A stretch of DNA of 64,000 nucleotides from Celerinatantimonas yamalensis (GCF_046054155.1 NZ_JBEQCT010000013.1:1-64000); one strand, 5' to 3'. Shown: positions 27,012 through 36,126, counted from the stretch's first letter. The notes: generated by a model from the sequence alone, not told the origin. Program-made: numbers and translations.

Positions 27012-28316
27012 CTAACCGTGCATGCTGTGGAATTGCGCTAACAGCCTGTCGCCACGAGCAACTGCGCTATCGAGTGCTTGCTTAGCCGTTTTCTTACCTG
27101 ACCAAACATTTTCCAGCTCTTCGTTGATCACGTCACGAATCTGCGGAAAATTCCCCAAACGTAACCCTTTTGAGTTCACTGTGGGTTGAACCGCCGTCAT
27201 CTGCTTAATCGCAACATCAGTGCCTGGGTTTTTCTGATAAAACCCTTCTTTTTTACTCAACAGATACGCGGCTTTAGTCACGGGCAGATAACCGGTGTAT
27301 TGATGCCAATCGGCCTGCACTTTAGCACTGGATAAATAATGGAAAAACGCAGCAACACCTTGATAAGTCGCTTTAGATTTACCACGAAGAACCCATAATG
27401 AAGCACCACCGATGATGGTGTTCTGCGGTTTTTGAATCATCGACGTCCAATAAGGTAACGGTGCAACACCAAATGAACCGCCTTTGATATTATCTCTCAC
27501 CCCAGCATAGCTGGCTGATGAACCGGTATACATGCCACATTGACCGCTATAGAACAATTGGGCCGAATCAGAGCGTCGACCACCATAGGTGAACGTGCCG
27601 TTTTTGCTCCACTTGGCAAGCGCTGAGATATGTTTAACAAATGGAGCTTTGTTGAATAACAACTTGACGTTGGTACCAGCAAAACCGTCGTCTTCACTGG
27701 CAAATGGCAAGTTTTGCCGAGCCGCAAAGTTTTCTAACTGCACCCATGATTGCCACCCCGTCGTAAAGCCACATTTCACGCCCACTTGACGCAGCTTGGC
27801 TGCCACAGCGGGCATTTGTTCCCACGTGGTTGGCGGCGCGCTAATGCCCGCTTTTTTAAATAAGGTTTTGTTATAATATAAGACGGGCGTTGAACTGTTA
27901 AATGGCATGGATAACATATGCCCTTGGCTATCCGTGTAATAGCCCGTTACAGAAGCTAGATACGCTTTCGGGTTAAATGGCTCATGGGTATTCGCCATCA
28001 GCTTGTAGACTGGATAAATCGCCTGTTTAGCTGACATCATCGTCGCGGTTCCTACTTCATACACTTGGACAATCGCAGGTTGCTTATGGGCTCGAAACGC
28101 CGCAATCGCCGAAGTCATCGTATCAGCGTAGTTACCTTTATAAATGGGCTTGATGATGTATTGATGTTGGCTTTTGTTAAAGTCGGCTGCAATTTGGTCT
28201 ACTTTTTTCCCCAAATTTCCGCCCATTGCATGCCACCACTGAATTTCCGTCGCTGCCTGAGCTTGTATTGCTAGCAACGCGGCAACACCACAGGCAGTCC
28301 ATTTGAGCAATTTCAT
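27012..28316 (-). CDS. ugpB: Periplasmic sn-glycerol-3-phosphate-binding protein
   Basis: The 434-residue solute-binding protein of the Ugp transporter. A Sec signal peptide (MKLLKWTACGVAALLAIQAQA) precedes the mature start ATEIQWWHAMGG, the classical UgpB ligand-binding opening. The type-2 periplasmic fold follows, with NSSTPVLYYNK and GGASLWV stretches. It is the first gene of the operon and is directly preceded by four in-phase PhoB half-sites, so phosphate starvation should induce it. Confidence 0.95.
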   Translation of the reverse strand: MKLLKWTACGVAALLAIQAQAATEIQWWHAMGGNLGKKVDQIAADFNKSQHQYIIKPIYKGNYADTMTSAIAAFRAHKQPAIVQVYEVGTATMMSAKQAIYPVYKLMANTHEPFNPKAYLASVTGYYTDSQGHMLSMPFNSSTPVLYYNKTLFKKAGISAPPTTWEQMPAVAAKLRQVGVKCGFTTGWQSWVQLENFAARQNLPFASEDDGFAGTNVKLLFNKAPFVKHISALAKWSKNGTFTYGGRRSDSAQLFYSGQCGMYTGSSASYAGVRDNIKGGSFGVAPLPYWTSMIQKPQNTIIGGASLWVLRGKSKATYQGVAAFFHYLSSAKVQADWHQYTGYLPVTKAAYLLSKKEGFYQKNPGTDVAIKQMTAVQPTVNSKGLRLGNFPQIRDVINEELENVWSGKKTAKQALDSAVARGDRLLAQFHSMHG

Positions 28317-28399
28317 AAATCATTTCTCCAGTTGAAACGCCGCGGCCATTTTCCGAGCGCTAGGATGATAAATACTGCTCAACAAACTAAGAGAATTAA

Positions 28400-28438
28400 G
28401 TGACATAAAAATGACTTAAAGATGACATAAATATGACC
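28400..28438 (-). promoter_or_regulatory. Tandem Pho boxes before ugpB
   Basis: On the minus strand the unit GTCA recurs four times with an exact 11-bp step (plus-strand TGAC at 28401, 28412, 28423 and 28434) separated by A/T-rich spacers. That is the spacing of PhoB-binding direct repeats (two adjacent boxes), here in place of a -35 element for ugpB. The divergent ugpQ promoter may share it. Confidence 0.88.
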
Positions 28439-28451
28439 CAATCAAAAACAC

Positions 28452-28481
28452 CCGAATGTGTCACCTATTTGAAACATTCGG
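28452..28481. repeat. Inverted repeat between Pho boxes and ugpQ
   Basis: CCGAATGT and ACATTCGG form perfect 8-bp arms around 14 bases. It lies within the ugpB-ugpQ divergent region, about 40 bp before ugpQ. It might be a hairpin in the ugpQ leader or a second operator; nothing distinguishes these. Confidence 0.4.
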
Positions 28482-28522
28482 CATCTACTCTGAAACGATC
28501 TTTACTTGGAGATAAATAATTT

Positions 28523-29230
28523 ATGAAACTCGCAGGGCATCGAGGACTAGCTGGTATCGCACCAGAAAATACCTTAGCAGGTGTGCATCAAGCCGCTAAG
28601 CACAATATTGGTTGGGTTGAAGTTGATGTACAGCTTAGCCAAGACGGCGTACCCGTCATTATTCACGATGAAACCGTCAACCGTTGCAGTAATGGTTCAG
28701 GGTCGGTGCGCGAACTGAGCTGGCAGCAGCTGCAACAACTTGATTTTGGCAGTTGGTTTGCCGAGCAATATCAGCAGGAACGGATCCCAAACCTCTCGCA
28801 ACTACTCGCATGCTGTAAGGAGCTAGCCTTAAAGTTAAATCTAGAGATCAAACTCTATCCTGAGGACGATATTAAACGGTTAGTACAAACTGTGGCCGAC
28901 ACGCTCGCACAGAGCGCATTTGCAGCCGATCAGTTGATCATTTCAAGTTTTAGTCATGAAGCGCTACTGCAGTGTCAAGAAATGATGCCTTCGATTCGCC
29001 GTGGCCACTTGTGGGAAGGTATCCCTGATGATTGGGCCGAGCAGTTGAGTGAAATCGACGCCTTTAGCGTGCATTGCGATTACCAACGGTTAACCCAGAT
29101 CCAAGCCGCTGCGATTAAACGCGCAGGCTATGAGCTTTACACCTATACGCCGAATGACCCTACCACTGTTGCAAAGCATTGGCAGTGGGGCGTGGATATG
29201 ATGATTAGTGATAACGCCCATCTCTACTAA
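28523..29230 (+). CDS. ugpQ: Glycerophosphodiester phosphodiesterase, cytoplasmic
   Basis: Hydrolyses glycerophosphodiesters brought in by Ugp to glycerol-3-phosphate and an alcohol. It is 235 residues with no signal peptide, as for UgpQ rather than periplasmic GlpQ. Active-site residues are visible: HRG near residue 6, ENT near 18, EVDVQLS and HDETVNR. TTGGAG precedes the ATG. In E. coli ugpQ is the last gene of the operon; here it is divergent from ugpB and may share its PhoB control. Confidence 0.94.
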   Translation: MKLAGHRGLAGIAPENTLAGVHQAAKHNIGWVEVDVQLSQDGVPVIIHDETVNRCSNGSGSVRELSWQQLQQLDFGSWFAEQYQQERIPNLSQLLACCKELALKLNLEIKLYPEDDIKRLVQTVADTLAQSAFAADQLIISSFSHEALLQCQEMMPSIRRGHLWEGIPDDWAEQLSEIDAFSVHCDYQRLTQIQAAAIKRAGYELYTYTPNDPTTVAKHWQWGVDMMISDNAHLY

Positions 29231-29252
29231 ACTGTTAAATAAGGCTAACAAA

Positions 29253-29278
29253 CAGCTTGGGCATTCACGCTCAAGCTG
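29253..29278. terminator. Hairpin between ugpQ and niaR
   Basis: CAGCTTGGGC and GCTCAAGCTG pair over 10 bp (one G-U) with a 6-base loop. Convergent ugpQ and niaR both end near it. The minus-strand exit is moderately T-rich (TTTGTTAG) and the plus exit is not, so it fits niaR-nadS transcript ending better. Confidence 0.5.
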
Positions 29279-29375
29279 CTGTGTTCACTCATATAGCTCA
29301 GTTCGAGCCAATAACTCAAAATAGAAATGGGTTCTAGATAATCCACTACACTCCAACTTGCGAATCAGTTGGCAG

Positions 29376-29912
29376 TTATTCATCACTGACTAAAAAACCG
29401 GCCTCTTGCAGCGAATTTATCGCTTGATCCAACTGCTCTTGGCTATTAGCACACAGCGTATGAAGATGAACGCCGTGAGTCAGCTCAGAGAGATAAGATG
29501 CGCCCGTTGAGTGCATTTTTTGGATGAAGGCTTGTACATCTTTACGGTTGTGAATGTGTAACTGCGCGGTGATTTCACCATATAAAGCGTGCTCAACAAT
29601 GACATTGTTCACCGTCACACCATGATCCACCAGCAGTTGTAACTCATCTTGAGTCTGTTCAGGGTGATGCTGGCAGGCAATCACCTGCTCATATTGCGAC
29701 GATAAAGCCACTGTAGACTGATAAATATATCCCTGGGTGGTGGCAATAATCGGCTCGTTTTTCGCCTTGAGCAGTGCAATATCTTGCACAATCACCTGCC
29801 GCGAGACCTCCGTCAGATCCGCTAATTGTGTCCCCGTTAAAGGGCCATTCTCTGCTTGCAACCACGCCACAATCCGCTGCCGGCGCTGTTCACCGATCAA
29901 TTTTTTTGCCAT
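29376..29912 (-). CDS. niaR: Nicotinate-responsive repressor NiaR
   Basis: A 178-residue repressor with an N-terminal HTH_11 winged helix (ADLTEVSRQVIVQDIALLKAK) and a C-terminal 3H domain that binds nicotinic acid and metal through histidines (visible in HHPEQTQDEL, VEHALYGEI and THGVHLHTL). NiaR/YrxA controls NAD genes in Bacillus, Clostridium and Thermotoga. Enteric bacteria use NadR and many others NrtR, so it is an unusual regulator for a gammaproteobacterium. It lies 10 bp after the cysteine desulfurase, divergent from nadBCA. Its site is probably the palindrome before nadB. Confidence 0.88.
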   Translation of the reverse strand: MAKKLIGEQRRQRIVAWLQAENGPLTGTQLADLTEVSRQVIVQDIALLKAKNEPIIATTQGYIYQSTVALSSQYEQVIACQHHPEQTQDELQLLVDHGVTVNNVIVEHALYGEITAQLHIHNRKDVQAFIQKMHSTGASYLSELTHGVHLHTLCANSQEQLDQAINSLQEAGFLVSDE

Positions 29913-29922
29913 CTATCCAAAC

Positions 29923-31062
29923 CTATCTTTGATGTTGGTGCTGAGCTAATCGAGCCAATACATCAAGTAATGCATCGATGTCAGCGATTGTTGAACCTCG
30001 CCCAAACGAAATTCGAATATACTGTGCGCCCTGATGATGTGACAGACCCAACGCCTTGAGAGCCGGCGACAGGCCTTGCTCAGTGGCTCGACAGGCACTC
30101 CCCGTTGCAATACAAACGCCGTGTCGATTACAAGTTAGCATAACATATTGGCCTTCGAGGCCTTGATAAAATGCGCCGAAAATTCCCGGTAACACGTCAT
30201 ACGCACTCGGCGAAAAATACCTTATCGGCAGCGATTGCTTCTCAATGCCTGCGATCAATCGATCGCGCAGCGAGCGAGTATGCTCTCTATCCGCCGATCG
30301 GCTCGGCCAAATGGCTTCACAAGCTGCGACAAATGCACCAATCAACGGCACGTTCACCGTCCCAGGCCGAAACCCACCCTCATGGGATGAGCTTGGATAC
30401 AGCGGTTGCCAAGCCACATTTGGGCCCAAAGACACCACGCCAACCCCTTTAGGGGCATACACTTTATGGCTGGCCAGAGTAATCGCATCGGCACCAAGCA
30501 CCGCATGCGATACCTCTAATTTACCAAACGTTTGCACCGCATCAGTATGCAGTAATATCCCATCTTTTCGCAGCCGTTTAGCAAGCATCGCTATCGGCTG
30601 AATAATGCCTGTCTCTGAATTGGCATGTTGCACCGACACCAGTCCAGTATTGGGTCGTAACTGCGCTTCTAACCGCTCAGTGGTAACCATTCCATATTGA
30701 TTCGGTTGCAGTATCGACACACTGAATCCCTGCTCGGATAACATCGACATAGCATGCTGCACCGACGAATGCTCCATTTGACTCACAAGGATATGCCGTC
30801 GCTGCGCTGGCAACGCCTTGGCCAACGAGATAATGGCAAAAATATTGGCTTCAGTTCCTCCGCCAGTAAAGAACACCCGATCAGCGCAGCCTTCAAGATA
30901 TACAGCCAACTGCTCACGGCAATAGCGAAGCACACCATTCGCCTCGCTGCCAGCATCATGCAAGCTACTGGCATTGGCATAGTGGTTAACACTCAGTTCA
31001 CAGAACAACTCCAAGGCCTGCGTACACACTGGGGTTGAAGCCGCATAGTCTAGATAATTCAA
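29923..31062 (-). CDS. Cysteine desulfurase of the NAD cluster (NadS/NifS type)
   Basis: A pyridoxal-phosphate enzyme of 379 residues that mobilises sulfur from cysteine. The PLP Lys is in LASHKVYAPKG and the active-site Cys in IATGSACRATEQG; GGTEANIFAI and the QMEHSSV motif are also present. In Bacillus the equivalent gene (nifS, also called nadS) lies beside nadB and supplies the iron-sulfur cluster of quinolinate synthase NadA. The same position here argues for that task rather than general IscS function. It is expressed with niaR from the divergent promoter. Confidence 0.9.
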   Translation of the reverse strand: MNYLDYAASTPVCTQALELFCELSVNHYANASSLHDAGSEANGVLRYCREQLAVYLEGCADRVFFTGGGTEANIFAIISLAKALPAQRRHILVSQMEHSSVQHAMSMLSEQGFSVSILQPNQYGMVTTERLEAQLRPNTGLVSVQHANSETGIIQPIAMLAKRLRKDGILLHTDAVQTFGKLEVSHAVLGADAITLASHKVYAPKGVGVVSLGPNVAWQPLYPSSSHEGGFRPGTVNVPLIGAFVAACEAIWPSRSADREHTRSLRDRLIAGIEKQSLPIRYFSPSAYDVLPGIFGAFYQGLEGQYVMLTCNRHGVCIATGSACRATEQGLSPALKALGLSHHQGAQYIRISFGRGSTIADIDALLDVLARLAQHQHQR

Positions 31063-31087
31063 TCGGGTCAGTCTCGGTTTAGTAAAT

Positions 31088-31138
31088 TTGATTGTTTTTA
31101 TCCTAGAGCTATGACAAGCTAAGTGTCAAGACACCTGT
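31088..31138. promoter_or_regulatory. Divergent NAD promoters with candidate NiaR operator
   Basis: Rightward, TTGATT (31088) and TATGAC (31110) are 16 bp apart. Leftward, TTGACA (31129-31124) and TAGGAT are 18 bp apart. Between and over them lie alternating GACA and TGTC units, centred on the near-palindrome GTGTCAAGACAC at 31123-31134, flanked by GACA at 31113 and TGT at 31136. A repressor bound there would block both promoters. Assignment to NiaR is by context. Confidence 0.55.
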
Positions 31139-31157
31139 AAATTTACATAGAGGCCAT

Positions 31158-32738
31158 GTGTCAAACCAACACGTTATTGTCATCGGTTCTGGGATCGCTG
31201 CACTGTCCTTCGCCGCTCACGTCGCACCTGAATGTGACGTGACTCTATTGACCAAAAAAAGCATCAATCAAAGCAATTCCATGCTCGCTCAAGGCGGGGT
31301 TGCCAGTGCCTGGCAGGCCGGCGATAGTGTCGATCAACACGTCGCTGACACGCTGGCCTCTGGTGCCGAGCATAACGAACCAGAGCGCGTCAAAGCAATT
31401 ATCGCGGAGGGGCAAACCATTATCCGTCAGTTGCTTCTCGCGGGTTGTCCATTTGACAAAACCCGTTCTGGCGAACCGTCACTGGGCAAAGAAGGAGCCC
31501 ATAATTTTAACCGCATTTTTCATGCTGGAGGCGATCAAACAGGCAAAGTACTGGTGCAATTTCTCAGCCATCAGCTTGGCCCCAATATTCGTCGCCGAGA
31601 ACAAACGCAGGTGATCGATCTCATCAAAAATGCTGATAATAGCCGCTGTATAGGCGTGTTATTAAAAAATGAACACGGGCAGCTCGAAACGCTCAGAGCG
31701 GATGCCGTGGTGTTAGCGACTGGCGGATGTGGGCAGCTCTATTCGGTGACCACCAATGATCCGTCGCTCACCGGTGATGGCTTAATGATGGCTTATCGCG
31801 CTGGCGCAAAATTGGTCGATTTAGAATTTACCCAATTTCATCCCACGTTACTCATCCACCAGCAGCACGTCTTCGGGCTGGTTTCTGAAGCGGTGCGTGG
31901 GCAAGGTGCTTTTCTTGAAGATGAACACGGTCGACGCATCATGACTCATATTCATCCGCTGCAAGATTTAGCACCCCGCGATATCGTCGCCCGGGCTATG
32001 TATAACGAGCAGCAACAAGGGCATTCCATCTACCTGAATATTAAGCCAGTCAGCCATTTTAGAGCACTATTCCCCACAATCACGCAGCTATGCCAGCGCG
32101 CTGGCGTTCAACTTGAGGAGGGGCGAATACCGGTAGCACCAGGAATGCATTTTTTAATGGGCGGCATTTACATCGACGAAACCGGGCAATGTGATGTGCC
32201 CGGTTTATATGCCATCGGCGAGGTTGCATGTAGCGGTCTGCACGGCGCCAATCGCTTGGCCAGCAATTCCTTACTCGAAGGGCTAGTTTATGGCCGACGA
32301 GTCGCTCTCGCACTATCGAAGCAACCTTTATCACAACAAGGCGGCGATGAACCGCTTACACCAACGCTAACCACCACCATACAAGTACCACAGATCTCGA
32401 TGTCGCAACTACGCGAGCAGATTTGGAGTGCCCTAGCCATTGAACGAAATGGCGCGCAGCTCAGTAAGTTCTTCGCCCAATTAGCAGCGCTGCCCTACCA
32501 AGAGGTTTTAATTCAAGACGCCGATGAACAAGCCATCGAGAAAAGCAACTGTTGGGCACTGGCAAAATTGATGAGTCAATCGGCCCTGCAACGACAAGAA
32601 AGCCGTGGGAGTCACTACCGCAACGATTATCCAAAGCCGGATCCAAAATGGCAGGGCAAACAGCTGATCCATCAATATGGCAAGCTTTCTATCATCCACA
32701 ATCCAAGGATTACCCGCATATGCACATGTTGCCATTAA
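31158..32738 (+). CDS. nadB: L-aspartate oxidase, Bacillus type
   Basis: A flavoenzyme that oxidises aspartate to iminoaspartate, the first step of de novo NAD synthesis. The protein has 526 residues from a GTG start, with AGAGG rather close upstream. The FAD loop GSGIAALSFA is at residues 10-19. GREGAH-type KEGAHNFNRIFHAGGD, LATGGCGQLY, EFTQFHPT, SEAVRGQGA and the GLHGANRLASNSLLEGLV end of the FAD fold are present. Phrases such as LTKKS, GREGAH-like and IPVAPGMHFLMGG resemble the Bacillus protein more than the E. coli one. Its 3' end overlaps nadC by 19 bp. Confidence 0.95.
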   Translation: MSNQHVIVIGSGIAALSFAAHVAPECDVTLLTKKSINQSNSMLAQGGVASAWQAGDSVDQHVADTLASGAEHNEPERVKAIIAEGQTIIRQLLLAGCPFDKTRSGEPSLGKEGAHNFNRIFHAGGDQTGKVLVQFLSHQLGPNIRRREQTQVIDLIKNADNSRCIGVLLKNEHGQLETLRADAVVLATGGCGQLYSVTTNDPSLTGDGLMMAYRAGAKLVDLEFTQFHPTLLIHQQHVFGLVSEAVRGQGAFLEDEHGRRIMTHIHPLQDLAPRDIVARAMYNEQQQGHSIYLNIKPVSHFRALFPTITQLCQRAGVQLEEGRIPVAPGMHFLMGGIYIDETGQCDVPGLYAIGEVACSGLHGANRLASNSLLEGLVYGRRVALALSKQPLSQQGGDEPLTPTLTTTIQVPQISMSQLREQIWSALAIERNGAQLSKFFAQLAALPYQEVLIQDADEQAIEKSNCWALAKLMSQSALQRQESRGSHYRNDYPKPDPKWQGKQLIHQYGKLSIIHNPRITRICTCCH

Positions 32739-33550
32739 AAACGATGTTAAATCATTTTTTACAAGAAGATATTGGCTATGGCGACTTGTCAGCCAATGCT
32801 GTCTTTGGCCATGAAGAGGCCCACGCCGTGGTCGTTGCCAAACAAGCAGGTATTTTTTGTGGGGCCGATATTCTTAGTATCGGCTACCGATTACTCAATG
32901 AAAAGCTAAGCGTCAAGCCACTGATTACCGATGGTCAACCCATTGAGCATGGAACCGTGCTTGCCCAAATCCAAGGGTCTGTGCGCGATATATTGACCGG
33001 CGAGCGAGTATTACTCAATCTGTTGCAACACTTATCTGGCATTGCCACAACCACCCATCAGGCCATCGACCGATTAGATGATCCCACTATTAAAATCTGC
33101 GATACACGCAAAACCACACCGGGATTACGCATGTTGGAGAAATATGCTGTCAAAACCGGTGGTGGCAAAAACCACCGTTTTGGTCTTGATGATGGTGTGA
33201 TGATTAAAGACAACCATATTGCCGCTTGTGGCTCGATTGCACGCGCAGTCGAGAAAGCTCGCGCCCACATCGGTCATATGGTCAAAATAGAAGTGGAAAT
33301 TGAAGATCAGCAGCAACTCCAACAAGCCATCGCGGCTGGGGCAGATGTCATCATGTTCGACAACTGTACGCCAGCCCAAGTTGCCCATTTCCAATCGCTC
33401 ACCCCAGCCCACATCGTCACCGAAGCATCGGGTGGTATCACGGCAAATACATTAGCGCAATACCGCCATAGCGGGGTCAATTTTATCTCACTCGGCTATT
33501 TAACCCATTCGGTTCAGGCGTTAGACATTAGTCTGGATATACATCTATAG
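32720..33550 (+). CDS. nadC: Nicotinate-nucleotide pyrophosphorylase (carboxylating)
   Basis: Converts quinolinate and PRPP to nicotinate mononucleotide. I use ATG 32720, behind AAGGA at 32704 and inside the nadB 3' end, giving 276 residues. A longer frame inside nadB is not used. Key stretches are GERVLLNLLQHLSGIAT, CDTRKTTPGLRMLEKYAV, GGGKNHRFGLDDGVMIKDNH, VEIEVE-type KIEVEIED, and EASGGIT. The N-terminal LKTMLNHFLQEDIGYGDL and the C-terminal LTHSVQALDISLDI closely follow the Bacillus protein. It is the middle gene of nadBCA. Confidence 0.96.
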   Translation: MHMLPLKTMLNHFLQEDIGYGDLSANAVFGHEEAHAVVVAKQAGIFCGADILSIGYRLLNEKLSVKPLITDGQPIEHGTVLAQIQGSVRDILTGERVLLNLLQHLSGIATTTHQAIDRLDDPTIKICDTRKTTPGLRMLEKYAVKTGGGKNHRFGLDDGVMIKDNHIAACGSIARAVEKARAHIGHMVKIEVEIEDQQQLQQAIAAGADVIMFDNCTPAQVAHFQSLTPAHIVTEASGGITANTLAQYRHSGVNFISLGYLTHSVQALDISLDIHL

Positions 33551-33560
33551 GAACGAGCTC

Positions 33561-34661
33561 ATGGCATTAGCTGATATCATTAACACCCATGCTGCAGGCA
33601 TGCCGGAACATTATAAATATCGCCAAGAGAGCGAGATGATCGATCAAGTGCGCGATATCAAGCACGCACTCGGTGAGCGCTTGTTTATCCCTGCGCATCA
33701 CTATCAAAAAGATGAAGTATTCCAATTTGCCGATGCCATCGGCGATTCACTGCAACTGGCGCAACTGGCATCTGCGAATCATCAGGCCCGCTATATTGTA
33801 TTTTGCGGGGTTCATTTTATGGCTGAAACGGCCGACATGCTCACCCAAGTGGAGCAAACGGTGGTGCTGCCAGATATGCGCGCTGGCTGTACCATGGCCG
33901 ATATGGCCAATTTAACTCAGCTTAATCAGGCGTGGGAGCATTTACAATTGCGCTATGGCGATACCATCTTGCCATTAACCTATGTGAACTCAACCGCCGA
34001 GATCAAAGCCTTCGTAGGTCGTCATGGCGGCGCGACCGTCACCTCATCCAATGCTCAACGCATTTTACGCTGGGCACTAGCGCAAAAAAAACGGGTGCTA
34101 TTTTTACCCGATCAGCATTTAGGCCGCAATAGTGCCTATGCGTTGGGGATCCCACTCGCGCAGATGGCGATCTGGAGTCCAACCGAAAATCGGCTGCTCA
34201 ACCAGCCGCACAGTGATCTGAAAATTATTCTCTGGCAAGGGCACTGCAGCGTGCATGAGAAATTTTCGTTAGAAAATATCAAGCAAATTCGCCAAGATGC
34301 GCCAGAGACTCGCATTATTGTTCATCCCGAGTGTAGCCACGAAGTGGTCACCGCCGCTGATTATTCAGGCTCAACCAAGTTTATTATCGAAACTATCACG
34401 CAAGCACCGCCGCACACCCAATGGGCCATCGGCACGGAGATGAACTTGGTTAATCGACTCGCGCAGCAACATCCTGATAAGCCAATCCGCTCGCTCAATC
34501 CCAATATGTGCCCCTGTCTGACCATGAACCGCATCGATCTGCCCCATCTTGTGTGGTCCTTGGAGCAAATTGAGGCTAACGATCCGGTCGGCGTGATTCA
34601 GGTACCAGCACAAGTCAGCGAGCAGGCGCGTCAAGCGTTGACGCGAATGCTGACAATTTAA
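33561..34661 (+). CDS. nadA: Quinolinate synthase, long Bacillus type
   Basis: A [4Fe-4S] enzyme that condenses iminoaspartate with dihydroxyacetone phosphate to quinolinate. The 366-residue length and sequence (RLFIPAHHYQKDEV, FCGVHFMAETADML, LPDMRAGCTMADM, YVNSTAEIKAFVG, VTSSNA, HPECSHEVV) are those of the Bacillus subgroup. Candidate cluster cysteines are Cys110, Cys229 and Cys315 or Cys317 (NPNMCPCLT), matching that subgroup rather than the shorter E. coli one. It begins 10 bp after nadC. A strong hairpin follows 33 bp after its stop. Confidence 0.96.
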   Translation: MALADIINTHAAGMPEHYKYRQESEMIDQVRDIKHALGERLFIPAHHYQKDEVFQFADAIGDSLQLAQLASANHQARYIVFCGVHFMAETADMLTQVEQTVVLPDMRAGCTMADMANLTQLNQAWEHLQLRYGDTILPLTYVNSTAEIKAFVGRHGGATVTSSNAQRILRWALAQKKRVLFLPDQHLGRNSAYALGIPLAQMAIWSPTENRLLNQPHSDLKIILWQGHCSVHEKFSLENIKQIRQDAPETRIIVHPECSHEVVTAADYSGSTKFIIETITQAPPHTQWAIGTEMNLVNRLAQQHPDKPIRSLNPNMCPCLTMNRIDLPHLVWSLEQIEANDPVGVIQVPAQVSEQARQALTRMLTI

Positions 34662-34694
34662 CCATCAATGTCGGCAGCGCTCAGCGGCTATCAT

Positions 34695-34724
34695 CCAAGC
34701 GGGCTATGTTGAAAGCCCGCTTGG
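34695..34724. terminator. Strong hairpin between nadA and the phytase-like gene
   Basis: CCAAGCGGGCT and AGCCCGCTTGG form a perfect 11-bp GC-rich stem with an 8-base loop. It separates two convergent genes, so a two-way terminator is the natural reading. No run of T follows on either side, which weakens the case for intrinsic termination. Confidence 0.5.
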
Positions 34725-34787
34725 CTCACTTGCTAACCCAATCAACCGCTCGCCATAAATGATCAAGTGGATCAATGCACGAGCGCA

Positions 34788-35936
34788 TTAATCGGCCATC
34801 ACCACTTTAAATGCCAGAATCTGAGTGACCTCACTGGCATTGAAATTATTGTCGGAAATCACCACCAAGGTACGCGAACCATCAGGTAGCCGCGGCCCAA
34901 AGCTAATGCCTTCAATATTGTCGATATGCGGTAGATGCAGCGACTCAAAATTCAGTAGCAAACGTTTACGCATCGGTTGAAAATGGCCCGCAACTAGCTT
35001 ATCTTCGCCGCGCACATTCGTCGCGCCTGTTGCATCAGCTTGATAAATACGAATATAGTCATGATATTGACCCGCCGCATTTTGAATCCCCGAGCGCTCC
35101 AACATTAAAAAATGGGTATCATCGATGGCGAGCATCTCCGACACCCCATTATCGGCGTGTCGACCCAACCCCGGTTTGGCTGGAAGTTTATCAATGGGAT
35201 ACACATACTCCGCAAGCAACACGCCGGCACGATCGTATTTCAAGACTCGCCCAAATGCACCCTGCGTAAGTGATGGTACAGGACCATCTTGGATGAGTGG
35301 CGCTTCCATAGAGGTAAAATAGTAGCGGCCATTATCGCTAAAGCTACTGCCTTCAAGAGCCAGATTGTCGCGAAAACCATGCTGAGGGGATTTTAAAATA
35401 GCGGCGGGAAGCGCGAGTGAATCGATGTATTCACCCTGCCAATTCGCATCTCGAATAAAGGGATTGAGCCCAAGTTTGCGATCCCCCTCACTGGTATAGC
35501 GCAGCAAATGGGTTTGCGGATCAATACGCAGCGACTCCAAATCGGGCACAACTTGTTGGTGGTGCAAAAGATATTCTGGCAAATTTGGATAAGGCTTTTC
35601 TAACTTGCCTTTAAGGGTAATCACTTGAGTGAATTTCATTGGGCTGACCTGGTGAGCACTAATCGTCATCTTCCCAACATAAGCCCGCGCTCGACTTTCC
35701 TCGGAGCGATCATCACTGATCATCACCCACTGCTGATGTTGTTTATCATAGTCAATGCTCGATAATCCACCCACAATGGTGTGTTCAAACACCCTATTAT
35801 GAGCCACGACAGTCTGACCAATATAATCTAATTGGCTAATGGGCCAATGGGTGGTTGTTTGCGCTGATAAATCGCTACTGCAACTCGACAGCCCCAAGAC
35901 ACAACCTAACAAAATACCTGTTATCACCACGCGCAT
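34788..35936 (-). CDS. Phytase-like esterase-domain lipoprotein
   Basis: A 382-residue protein with a lipoprotein signal: hydrophobic N-terminus and lipobox LSSC (Cys19). The mature part matches the 'esterase-like activity of phytase' domain, a beta-propeller: GGLSSIDYD near 56, WVMISDDR, LESLRID, NLALEGSSFS, GVSEMLAID, NIEGISFG and VVISDNNF. Phosphatase or esterase activity has been suggested for this family; the substrate is unknown. It would be anchored in the outer or inner membrane facing the periplasm. It is a single gene, convergent with nadA. Confidence 0.82.
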   Translation of the reverse strand: MRVVITGILLGCVLGLSSCSSDLSAQTTTHWPISQLDYIGQTVVAHNRVFEHTIVGGLSSIDYDKQHQQWVMISDDRSEESRARAYVGKMTISAHQVSPMKFTQVITLKGKLEKPYPNLPEYLLHHQQVVPDLESLRIDPQTHLLRYTSEGDRKLGLNPFIRDANWQGEYIDSLALPAAILKSPQHGFRDNLALEGSSFSDNGRYYFTSMEAPLIQDGPVPSLTQGAFGRVLKYDRAGVLLAEYVYPIDKLPAKPGLGRHADNGVSEMLAIDDTHFLMLERSGIQNAAGQYHDYIRIYQADATGATNVRGEDKLVAGHFQPMRKRLLLNFESLHLPHIDNIEGISFGPRLPDGSRTLVVISDNNFNASEVTQILAFKVVMAD

Positions 35937-36126
35937 CGCATTTCCCTATCAGCTAAAAGTGATTAATTTATCCTATAGATATGGCACCCACATGACAGTC
36001 ATGTGGCAACAAATATACGCCGAGAAAGATAAACGGTGATGACATAGGACAGCGCACAATAGCAATAAGGGCCGGTGCGAGACCCTTATCAAAAGAATTG
36101 CGATGGCAACGCCCTATTAGCATTGA

